This document shows positions 1 through 5,566 of a stretch of 8,927 bases of DNA, one piece after another. A program made the position numbers and the translations under genes. The notes below the pieces were generated by a model, which was not told where the DNA came from, ran no database searches, and worked only from the letters and a program-made list of their open reading frames with translations. Positions within the stretch are counted from its first letter, which is position 1, and each line of letters starts with the position of its first letter. The stretch lies in assembly GCA_017987055.1 (NCBI GenBank), contig JAGNUJ010000063.1, positions 1 through 8,927 on the forward strand, written 5' to 3'. The stretch is from Giesbergeria sp. Lineage in GTDB: Bacteria > Pseudomonadota > Gammaproteobacteria > Burkholderiales > Burkholderiaceae_C.

Positions 1-657
1 GCGCTGGACGCCAAAGTGCGCAAAGAATTGCGCCGCTGGCTGCGCCGCCTGCACGACGAGCTGCACGTCACCAGCATCTTCGTCACCCACGACCAAGAAG
101 AAGCTCTGGAGGTGGCCGACCGCGTGGTGCTGATGAACAGCGGACAAATCGAGCAAGTCGGCTCGCCGCAAGAGGTTTGGGACCACCCAGCCAGCCCGTT
201 TGTCTACGGCTTTTTGGGTGACGTGAATCTGTTCCATGGTCGCGCGCACGAGGGCGAATTGCACGTCCACGGCATGCAAATCGACGTGCCCGAGCACAGC
301 GGCGCGCAGAATGTTTTGGCCTCGGCCTATGTGCGCCCGCACGACTTGGAGGTGGCGCGCCATGTGCCCGGCACCGCTTCGCCCGCGCACAGCATGGTGG
401 CGCGGCTGGAGCGCGCCATTGCGGTCGGCCCGACCGCACGGCTGGAACTGGTGCCGCTGAACGATGCCGGCGCGGAACTAAAGCCCAGCGGCTCGCCCCA
501 AGCTAACCAATCCGCTGACAATGCGGCTCCTGCGGTAGTGATTGAAGCGCATATTTCGGCGCAGCAATACCGCGACATGGGGCTCAAAGAGGGCGACACC
601 GTAGTGGTGACGCCCCGGCGCACCCGGGTATTTTTAGACCAAGCCGCCGGTATCTGA
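1..657 (+). CDS. cysA: Sulfate/thiosulfate ABC importer ATP-binding protein CysA, C-terminal part (5' end outside window)
   Basis: The frame is open from base 1, so the gene starts upstream; 218 residues are visible, against about 350-365 for a full CysA. The visible part begins at the D-loop (ALDA, 1-4) that follows Walker B. The CysA-like helix [14 protein letters not shown] follows, then the switch-histidine motif FVTHDQEEA (H30) and the [16 protein letters not shown] segment that ends the nucleotide-binding domain. The rest is the C-terminal TOBE-like regulatory domain, with the typical YVRPHDLEV stretch near 109-117. CysA hydrolyses ATP on the cytoplasmic face to drive sulfate or thiosulfate import through CysT/CysW with Sbp or CysP. 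Those partners would lie upstream, outside the window. A Ser/Pro/Ala/Asn-rich stretch (about 155-175) looks like a lineage-specific insert in the regulatory domain. The family assignment is firm; the substrate follows from strong CysA likeness. No convincing terminator follows it. Confidence 0.93.
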   Translation, partial: ALDAKVRKELRRWLRRLHDELHVTSIFVTHDQEEALEVADRVVLMNSGQIEQVGSPQEVWDHPASPFVYGFLGDVNLFHGRAHEGELHVHGMQIDVPEHSGAQNVLASAYVRPHDLEVARHVPGTASPAHSMVARLERAIAVGPTARLELVPLNDAGAELKPSGSPQANQSADNAAPAVVIEAHISAQQYRDMGLKEGDTVVVTPRRTRVFLDQAAGI

Positions 658-700
658 CGTCTTTCTCGTCGGGGCTTTGGCGGCGATGAAAGAATAAAAA

Positions 701-1198
701 ATGGTTTTGCATTGGATAGACACCGCACCGCGCCGCCTGCTGGCGCTGGTCAGCTTGGGCTGCGTAGCTATGCTGGCGTTTGGCATGTATTTGCAGCATG
801 TGGTTGGGCTCGATCCTTGCCCGATGTGCATTGTGCAGCGTTACGCTCTGTTTTTAGTAGCTGTTACCGCAGGCGTAGCAAGCGCTAGAGCACCAAAAGG
901 CTGGTGGATGTCATGGGCTAGCGTGGCACTAGCGGCGTGTGGTTTTGGTGCATTTACGGCGGCACGCCAAAGCTGGCTGCAGTGGTATCCACCAGAAGTG
1001 GCCACCTGTGGGCGTGACTTTTACGGAATGATTGAAAACTACCCCATTGGCCGTGCCATTCCGATGATTTTTCGCGGTTCGGGCGATTGCACGGTGGTTG
1101 ATTGGACGTTTCTGGGTGGCTCGATTGCCAACTGGTCGTTTGTCTGCTTCACGTTGATTGGCCTAGGCCTGCTGGTGTTGCTGGCACGCCACCGTTGA
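701..1198 (+). CDS. dsbB: Disulfide bond formation protein DsbB
   Basis: This 165-residue inner-membrane protein reoxidises the periplasmic thiol oxidase DsbA and passes the electrons to quinone. Four membrane segments are visible (about 13-32, 44-62, 70-88 and 141-162). The first periplasmic loop carries the redox pair C40-P-M-C43, followed directly by the hallmark QRY. The second cysteine pair is C103 (ATCGRDF) and C130 (GSGDCT), in the loop between segments 3 and 4. All four catalytic cysteines are therefore present and the length is normal. The ATG at 701 is preceded by a GAAAG Shine-Dalgarno-like sequence at 688-692, 8 bases away. It lies 43 bases after cysA on the same strand but has no functional link to it, and it converges on zapA. 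A diverged copy of the palindromic repeat underlies residues about 51-67 without changing the length. No DsbA gene is visible. Confidence 0.96.
   Translation: MVLHWIDTAPRRLLALVSLGCVAMLAFGMYLQHVVGLDPCPMCIVQRYALFLVAVTAGVASARAPKGWWMSWASVALAACGFGAFTAARQSWLQWYPPEVATCGRDFYGMIENYPIGRAIPMIFRGSGDCTVVDWTFLGGSIANWSFVCFTLIGLGLLVLLARHR
851..899 (+). repeat. Palindromic repeat copy A, inside dsbB
   Basis: The core is 859-890 (32 bases), starting AGCTGTTACCGC and ending AAGCGCTAGAG, preceded by a T-run and followed by CCAAAA. Hand alignment to copy C (8244-8275) gives 23/32 identities, and to the reverse complement of copy B (5936-5967) 22/32, with no gaps. It codes for part of DsbB membrane segment 2 and the loop after it, in the same reading frame as copy C uses in btuD. 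Direction is arbitrary. It is probably a decayed member of a dispersed family; coincidence is less likely because all three copies share the same spacing. Confidence 0.55.
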
Positions 1199-1212
1199 GC
1201 GCTCAGGCGGTG
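1190..1212. other. Possible stem-loop between convergent dsbB and zapA
   Basis: The perfect 10-base palindrome TGAGCGCTCA (1196-1205) includes the dsbB stop codon. It is enclosed by CACCG (1190-1194) and CGGTG (1208-1212), which can pair. Together they could form an interrupted hairpin in the 17-base gap between the two stop codons, where a bidirectional terminator would be expected. No T-run follows on either strand, so a classical intrinsic terminator is not supported. Confidence 0.25.
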
Positions 1213-1215
1213 CCC

Positions 1216-1686
1216 TTAGGCGGCGTATGGGTCGTCCAGCACATGGTCGAGCTGTAGCACCAAGCGCTCCAAGCGCTCTAAGTCTTGTGCGTCTAGCCCC
1301 AACAAGGTGCCCTCAGTTTCTGGGGGATTGAGCAAGGCTGCAGCAGCGCGCTCTTGCTCGGCTTGCTCTCTAGCGGCCTCATCTTTGGCGGCTTGTTCTT
1401 TGGCGCTTTTGTCCTTTGCTGCTTGTGCTTTGGCGGCCTTTTCTTGCGCGGCTTTGGCTTCGGCCAAGGCGGCTACGGCGCTGGCTTCGCGGTCGGCAAT
1501 ATCAAATGCCATGTTCAGCGCGGCTAGCACCGCAATGCGCTCGCGCGTGCGCACTTTGCCAGCATCGCGAATACGTGTCATCGCGCTATCAATGCGCTCG
1601 ACCGCTTCGAGCAGGTGCAGCTCACGCCCTTCGGGGCAGCTCAGCAGATAGCTTTGCTGCATGATTTGGACTTCGATTTGTTTCAT
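1216..1686 (-). CDS. zapA: Cell division protein ZapA with repetitive Ala/charged insert
   Basis: ZapA binds FtsZ in the cytoplasm and bundles its protofilaments at the division site. Residues 1-72 match the family: an N-terminal IEVQIMQQSYLLSCPEGRE strand region, then the helix LLEAVERIDSAMTRIRD and the conserved RTRERIAVLAALNMAFDI. The family's C-terminal coiled coil is interrupted or extended by an Ala/Lys/Glu/Gln-rich segment (about 73-118). The protein ends with a Leu-rich helix (LERLERLVLQLDHVL, 136-150). At 156 residues it is some 50 longer than typical ZapA proteins of about 100-110. The ATG is set by a good AAAGGA Shine-Dalgarno (plus-strand 1693-1698), 6 bases upstream. The start overlaps the stop of the upstream zapB-like gene as ATGA. 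ZapA is firm from the N-terminal domain; the effect of the insert is unknown. Confidence 0.93.
   Translation of the reverse strand: MKQIEVQIMQQSYLLSCPEGRELHLLEAVERIDSAMTRIRDAGKVRTRERIAVLAALNMAFDIADREASAVAALAEAKAAQEKAAKAQAAKDKSAKEQAAKDEAAREQAEQERAAAALLNPPETEGTLLGLDAQDLERLERLVLQLDHVLDDPYAA
1345..1464 (-). repeat. Four degenerate 30-bp tandem repeats in zapA
   Basis: ZapA residues 75-114 divide into four 10-residue units (75-84, 85-94, 95-104, 105-114). The clearest is AKEQAAKDEA at 95-104; the unit before it differs at three positions and the unit after it shares AxEQA. Each unit is 30 bases, so copy number could change without shifting the frame. The composition predicts a continuous charged alpha-helix. 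Confidence 0.7.
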
Positions 1687-1907
1687 GGCGCATCCTTTGG
1701 CTCAGGCGGCAGGCGCTCAATCAGGGCATCTATCTTGGCGCGGGCGGTGCTCAGGCGCGACTGGAGCGAGTCGCGCTCTTGGGTCAGGGCGTACACCTGC
1801 TCGGCCAGCAAGCCGTTGGTGCGCTGTAACTGCGCATAGCGTTGCAGCAACAAATCAACCCGTTCGGTGATTTGCTCAATGGGGTGCTTAGTGGGCAAGG
1901 AGGTCAT
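1683..1907 (-). CDS. zapB: Small coiled-coil cell division protein, ZapB-like family
   Basis: A 74-residue protein with no signal peptide or membrane segment. Residues about 8-65 form one long predicted coiled coil (IEQITERVDLLLQRYAQL, then a leucine/glutamine/arginine heptad pattern), and the tail is Pro-rich (LPPEPKDAP). It resembles the short family encoded directly upstream of zapA in beta- and gammaproteobacteria, annotated as ZapB-like or TIGR02449. Its location supports this: it overlaps zapA by ATGA (1683-1686), giving a co-transcribed pair. In E. coli, ZapB is a coiled coil that joins the Z-ring through ZapA; whether this protein does the same is inference. The ATG at 1907 has no Shine-Dalgarno in the few bases upstream. 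A TACAAT -10-like box ends 10 bases before it, so the message may be nearly leaderless. ZapB proper is diverse, so the symbol is less certain than the pair assignment. Confidence 0.8.
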   Translation of the reverse strand: MTSLPTKHPIEQITERVDLLLQRYAQLQRTNGLLAEQVYALTQERDSLQSRLSTARAKIDALIERLPPEPKDAP

Positions 1908-1917
1908 AGAGGGTGCG

Positions 1918-1923
1918 ATTGTA
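1918..1923 (-). promoter_or_regulatory. Possible -10 box of the zapB-zapA promoter
   Basis: The minus strand reads TACAAT here (5/6 to TATAAT), 10 bases before the zapB ATG. Transcription would begin about 4 bases before the start codon, consistent with the missing Shine-Dalgarno. No good -35 box lies at 16-18 bases, so support is weak. Confidence 0.3.
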
Positions 1924-1945
1924 GGGTTGTGTATCCAAAGCGCCG

Positions 1946-1951
1946 TAAAAT
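1946..1951 (+). promoter_or_regulatory. Possible -10 box of the B12 operon promoter
   Basis: TAAAAT (5/6 to TATAAT) lies 8 bases before the first paired base of the riboswitch at 1960. This would put the transcript start almost exactly at the base of the P1 stem, as is usual for riboswitches. The region 17 bases upstream (AGGGTT, 1923-1928) is a poor -35 box. Confidence 0.35.
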
Positions 1952-1959
1952 GCTGCGCT

Positions 1960-2174
1960 GTTGGTGCTCGCGGTGTGGTTCACATGCCGCAGTTCAACGG
2001 GAAGCAGGGAGGTCGCACCCCAATCGGGAGTACGCCGAGCCTGCGCTGCCCCCGCAACGGTCAGCGGACGAATCTTTTACCCGATTCCCTCTCCACACAC
2101 ATGCCACTGGGTGCCTTGAACAAGCGCCTGGGAAGGCGTTGGAGGGCGCTCCGCCAGCCCGGATACCGGCCAAC
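1960..2174 (+). promoter_or_regulatory. Cobalamin (B12) riboswitch
   Basis: Class hallmarks appear in order: GTTGG (1960-1964), able to pair with CCAAC (2170-2174) as the closing P1 stem; AACGGGAAGC (1996-2005); GCCCCCGCAACGGT (2048-2061), the nearly invariant core strand; GCCACTG (2103-2109); GGGAAGGCG (2130-2138); and AGCCCGGATACCGGCC (2156-2171), the variant B12-box end. Length and spacing fit the RF00174 class, which binds adenosylcobalamin and lowers expression of downstream genes. It lies about 100 bases upstream of btuB, the expected target, and the operon behind it is entirely corrinoid-related. The aptamer call is firm; the exact ends are approximate. The switching mechanism is not resolved, but no T-run intrinsic terminator lies before btuB, so control of translation is likelier. 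Confidence 0.95.
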
Positions 2175-2273
2175 AACGTGGTGGTGTGCGTCCTTTTTGA
2201 GGGGCTGCGCCGCCGTTATCGCCCATGCGCCGGCGGGGAGGTCGGCTCGGGTTATTTTGTTGACGTTTTTTTC
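2175..2273 (+). promoter_or_regulatory. Expression-platform leader between riboswitch and btuB
   Basis: This 99-base leader holds no convincing gene. CCGCCG (2210-2215) can pair with CGGCGG (2231-2236), forming a hairpin that partly overlaps the Shine-Dalgarno-like GGGGAGG (2235-2241). GGGCTG (2202-2207) can instead pair with CAGCCC (2155-2160) inside the aptamer's 3' end. Such competing pairings suit a platform that exposes or hides the ribosome site. GGGGAGG is 32 bases from the btuB ATG, too far for direct use, and the bases just before the ATG are T-rich. A 12-codon frame (2225-2263) lies in between. Confidence 0.45.
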
Positions 2274-4199
2274 ATGATTACTTTTTCTTCCGCCGCGAGC
2301 CGTGCTGCTGCGCTGGCTGGCCTGCGTCCTGCGGCTTTGACGTTGGCGTTGGCGTGCGCGCTGCCGGCTTTGGCACAGCAACCACAACAGGCTGCATCGG
2401 CTGAACCCGTGCTGCTAGCGCAAAACCTGCACGCGCCGTCGCTGCGCGAAACCGTAGTCACGGCGACCCGCTCTGAGCAGCGGTTGTCGGACTTGGTGGC
2501 TGACATCTCCATCGTGGACCGTGAAACCATCGAAAACAGCGCTGCTACCGGCGTCGTCGATGTGCTGGCGCGTTTGCCGGGCGTAGAGATTTCGCGCAAC
2601 GGCGGCGTTGGCAACTCGGCCAACGTGTTTTTGCGCGGCGCTGAGGGGCGCTTCACGGCGGTTTACATCGACGGTGTGCGCGTGGACTCGCAATCGACCG
2701 GCGGTGCGGTGTGGGAGCAAATTCCGCTGGCGCACATCGACCGTATCGAAGTGCTGCGCGGCCCTGCGGCGGCGGTCTATGGCTCGGATGCCATTGGCGG
2801 CGTAATCCAGTTGTTCACGCGCAAGGGCGAGGGCGCTTTTTCGCCCTATGTCGGCGTTGGCATGGGTACGCACAAAACCAAAAAAATGGAAGCGGGCGTG
2901 AGCGGTACTGCGGGTGTTGAGGGTGCGTTTGACTACGCGCTCGGCCTGACGCGCGTGCAAAGTGATGGCTACGACATCAAAACCGGCGCTGGTCACAACA
3001 CCGACAAAGACGGCTACACCGCCACCTCGGGCAACGCACGCGTTGGCTTCAAAGTCAACGCGCAGCACCGGCTGGATGCCACGCTGCTGGGCCAGTACAT
3101 GAACTCGGGTTACGACACATCGCCAGCGCCGGTGGACGACCGCAACAAAAACCGCCTGCGCACTGCCGGCCTGACCTGGGCCGCGCAGTGGAGCGAGGCC
3201 TACACCATGCGCTTGTCAGTGACTGACACCCTGAGCCGCTACGAAACCGAACCCTCGCCCTACCGCACTGAAACCAAGCTGCGCGGCTACCTGTGGCAAA
3301 ACCAATACCGCATGGGCGCGCACCTGTTCACCGCCGCGCTGGAGCGGCGCGAAGATGATTTGAACAACCCGGCGCTGGACAAGTGGAGCACCACCATCGC
3401 CAAAAGCCGTGCGCAAAACGCGCTCGCCTTGGGTTATGGCTACCAAGCCGGCGCGCACAGCCTGCAGTTGAACCTGCGCCACGACGATGACAGTGAGTTT
3501 GGCGGCAAGAACACCGGCAGCGTCGCCTATGGCTACGCTTTTGCGCCCCATTGGCGCGCCACCGCGTCGGCTGGCACGGCATTTCGCGCGCCGACGCTGT
3601 ACCAGCGCTTTAGCCAGTACGGCGACGCCGGCCTGCAGCCCGAAAGCAGCCGCAACATCGAAATGGGCTTGCGCTATGCCCAAGGCAGCAGCAGCTTTTC
3701 TGCCGTGGCCTACCGCAACCGCGTCACCAACCTGATCGCTTTTGCTGGCGGTGGTAACTGCGGCGCCGCTTTTGGCTGCTACGTCAACACCGCGCGCGCC
3801 CAATACAAGGGCATTACGCTGGCTGGCTCGCACAAGCTGGGCGGCGTGCAGGTGCATGGATCGGTCGATTTCCAAAATCCGCGCGACTTGGGCACCAACA
3901 AGCTGCTGGCACGCCGCGCCAAGCGCCACGCCACCTTGGGTGCGGATACGCAAGTCGCCGGCTGGACGATGGGCGCAGAGCTGCAAGCCTCGGGCCAGCG
4001 CTACAACGAAGACAAAAACACCAACCGCTTGAGCGGCTATGGCTTGGTGAACCTGTACGCCAGCAAGCGCATTGCGCGCGACTTCACGCTGCTGGCGCGC
4101 GTCGATAACGTGGCCGACAAAGCCTACGAAGTGGCGCGCACCTATGTGCCGCCGGGGCGCACGCTGTACGTCGGCCTGAAATGGGCGCCGCAGCCTTGA
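2274..4199 (+). CDS. btuB: TonB-dependent vitamin B12/corrinoid outer-membrane receptor BtuB
   Basis: A 641-residue outer-membrane receptor that takes up cobalamin or cobinamide using TonB energy. The signal peptide covers about 1-34, with cleavage likely after PALA. The TonB box is ETVVTATR (59-66). The plug domain follows, with VVDVLARLPGVEI, VFLRGAEGRFTAVYIDGVRV and the IDRIEVLRGPAAAVYGSDAIGG family signature. The C-terminal two thirds is a 22-strand barrel with alternating aromatic and polar strands and the NVADKAYEVARTYVPPGRT finish. C496 and C502 could form a disulfide in an outer loop. The last strand ends in W637 with a four-residue APQP tail, unlike the usual terminal aromatic. ATG 2274 fits the signal peptide; the frame stays open upstream through the riboswitch, but that cannot be coding protein. 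No Shine-Dalgarno is adjacent. Riboswitch control plus downstream B12 genes support BtuB over other siderophore-type receptors. Confidence 0.95.
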   Translation: MITFSSAASRAAALAGLRPAALTLALACALPALAQQPQQAASAEPVLLAQNLHAPSLRETVVTATRSEQRLSDLVADISIVDRETIENSAATGVVDVLARLPGVEISRNGGVGNSANVFLRGAEGRFTAVYIDGVRVDSQSTGGAVWEQIPLAHIDRIEVLRGPAAAVYGSDAIGGVIQLFTRKGEGAFSPYVGVGMGTHKTKKMEAGVSGTAGVEGAFDYALGLTRVQSDGYDIKTGAGHNTDKDGYTATSGNARVGFKVNAQHRLDATLLGQYMNSGYDTSPAPVDDRNKNRLRTAGLTWAAQWSEAYTMRLSVTDTLSRYETEPSPYRTETKLRGYLWQNQYRMGAHLFTAALERREDDLNNPALDKWSTTIAKSRAQNALALGYGYQAGAHSLQLNLRHDDDSEFGGKNTGSVAYGYAFAPHWRATASAGTAFRAPTLYQRFSQYGDAGLQPESSRNIEMGLRYAQGSSSFSAVAYRNRVTNLIAFAGGGNCGAAFGCYVNTARAQYKGITLAGSHKLGGVQVHGSVDFQNPRDLGTNKLLARRAKRHATLGADTQVAGWTMGAELQASGQRYNEDKNTNRLSGYGLVNLYASKRIARDFTLLARVDNVADKAYEVARTYVPPGRTLYVGLKWAPQP

Positions 4200-4204
4200 G
4201 CCGC

Positions 4205-5566
4205 ATGGCTTTGATGCGCTGCCCCGCCCTGCTGATCTCCGCCCCCGCGTCGGGGCAGGGAAAAACCACGGTGGTGGCAGCGCTGGCGCGCTTGCTCACG
4301 CGCCAAGGCATCCGCGTGCGCGTCTTCAAGTGCGGCCCCGACTTTCTTGACCCGCACTGGCACCAGCTGGCCAGTGGTGCGCCCGTCCATCAGCTCGATT
4401 TGTGGATGACCGGCGAGGCCGACATCCGCGCCCGCCTGCACGCTGCTGCGCAAGCGTGCGACGTGATCTTGATCGAAGGCGTGATGGGCTTGTTTGACGG
4501 CACGCCCAGTGCGGCTGATTTGGCGCAGCGGCTGGATTTACCGGTAATGGCGGTGGTCAGCGCTGCGGCGATGGCCGGCACTTTTGGCGCGTTGGCCTAT
4601 GGGTTGCAGCACTACCAGCGTGGCCTGCGCTGGGCGGGTGTGCTGGCCAACCGCGTCGCCACCCAGCGCCACGCGCAGATGCTGCAGGTCAGCCTGCGCG
4701 AACCAGAGCACTGGCTGGGCGCGCTGATGCGCGTGTCGATAGAGGAGCGCGCCGCGCCCAAAGCCGACCTGCTGCCCGAGCGCCACCTCGGCCTGATCAG
4801 CGCGCAAGAACTGCCCGACGGCCTAGAGCGCCTCGACGCGGCTGCCGACGCGCTGGCGCAGACGCCGCTGGGACAGCTCACGTTGGCCGACTGGCAGGCG
4901 CGCTGGTCGGTGGAATTTGCTGCGCCGGCTGCCGACATGGCCGCTATCCCAGCGCTACTGCAAGGGCGCACCGTGGCGGTGGCGCGTGATGCAGCGTTCA
5001 GCTTTATTTACCCCGCCAACCTTGACTGCCTGCACGACTTGGGCGCGCAGGTGGTGTTTTTTTCGCCGCTGGCGGATGCGGCGCTGCCGCCGTGCGACGC
5101 ACTCTGGCTGCCCGGCGGCTACCCCGAATTGCACGCCGCGCGATTGGCCGCCAATACGCCGCTGCGCGCCAGCTTGCAAGCGCATATCGACGCTGGCAAA
5201 CCCGTCTGGGCGGAGTGCGGCGGTATGTTGGCGCTGTGCGAATCCATCGCGCTGGTGGATGGCCAATGCCAGCCGCTGTGGGGCTTGCTGCCCGGCCACG
5301 CCGTGCAGCAGCGCCGTTTGGCCGGACTAGGACCGCAGCAACTGGCGTGGGACGGCCACAGCTTGCGCGGCCACACTTTTCACTATTCGACGCTGGCCAG
5401 TGGCGCCGCCGAAGTCGCGCGCTCTGCCCGACCCGGTGAAGTGGCTGTAGCTGGCGCGGGCGAAGCGCTGTACCGCCACGGCAGCATCCACGCCAGTTAT
5501 TTTCACGCGTGGTTTGCGTCCAGCCCGAGCGCCGTGGCCGCATTGTTGGGAGGCCTCACGCCATGA
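4205..5566 (+). CDS. cobB: Cobyrinate a,c-diamide synthase (CobB/CbiA)
   Basis: A cytoplasmic amidotransferase that uses ATP and glutamine to amidate side chains a and c of cobyrinic (or hydrogenobyrinic) acid. Numbering from ATG 4205 (453 residues), the synthetase domain has the P-loop APASGQGKTT (13-22), KCGPDFLDP (42-50) and IEGVMGLFDG (90-99). The C-terminal class I glutaminase domain has WLPGGYPEL (301-309), the nucleophile C338 in AECGGM, and C-terminal histidines H429/H434 (IHASYFHAWF), one of which is the likely catalytic base. All key residues are present and the length is normal (about 450-460). Start choice is uncertain: ATG 4181 overlaps btuB by 19 bases, ATG 4205 leaves 5 bases, ATG 4214 is also possible, and none has a clear Shine-Dalgarno. 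The end overlaps cobU as ATGA. The sequence alone does not separate the anaerobic CbiA from the aerobic CobB substrate. Confidence 0.94.
   Translation: MALMRCPALLISAPASGQGKTTVVAALARLLTRQGIRVRVFKCGPDFLDPHWHQLASGAPVHQLDLWMTGEADIRARLHAAAQACDVILIEGVMGLFDGTPSAADLAQRLDLPVMAVVSAAAMAGTFGALAYGLQHYQRGLRWAGVLANRVATQRHAQMLQVSLREPEHWLGALMRVSIEERAAPKADLLPERHLGLISAQELPDGLERLDAAADALAQTPLGQLTLADWQARWSVEFAAPAADMAAIPALLQGRTVAVARDAAFSFIYPANLDCLHDLGAQVVFFSPLADAALPPCDALWLPGGYPELHAARLAANTPLRASLQAHIDAGKPVWAECGGMLALCESIALVDGQCQPLWGLLPGHAVQQRRLAGLGPQQLAWDGHSLRGHTFHYSTLASGAAEVARSARPGEVAVAGAGEALYRHGSIHASYFHAWFASSPSAVAALLGGLTP

Noticed and set aside
643..700. Possible terminator after cysA
   Set aside because: GCCGCC (643-648) can pair with GGCGGC (679-684), but the loop is about 30 bases, the left arm is inside the gene and no T-run follows.
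1199..1215. 6S RNA (ssrS), often found next to zapA
   Set aside because: Only 17 bases lie between zapA and dsbB, so there is no room downstream of zapA.
1307..1651. Plus-strand open frames opposite zapA
   Set aside because: They are produced by the Ala-rich repeat read in reverse; low complexity, no start signal, and the minus strand holds a clear ZapA.
1842..2273. In-frame upstream extension of btuB through the leader
   Set aside because: It would translate the riboswitch and put about 144 unrelated residues before a clear signal peptide.
1867..2277. Open frame of 136 codons across the riboswitch, ending over the btuB ATG
   Set aside because: It begins inside zapB on the opposite strand and runs through conserved RNA structure; there is no Shine-Dalgarno and no recognisable protein. 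Only its end position near btuB is of interest.
3216..3986. Antisense open frame (256 codons) opposite btuB
   Set aside because: It lies wholly within a clear BtuB barrel region; its product is Ala/Val/Gln-rich with no recognisable domain, as expected from codon bias in high-GC DNA.
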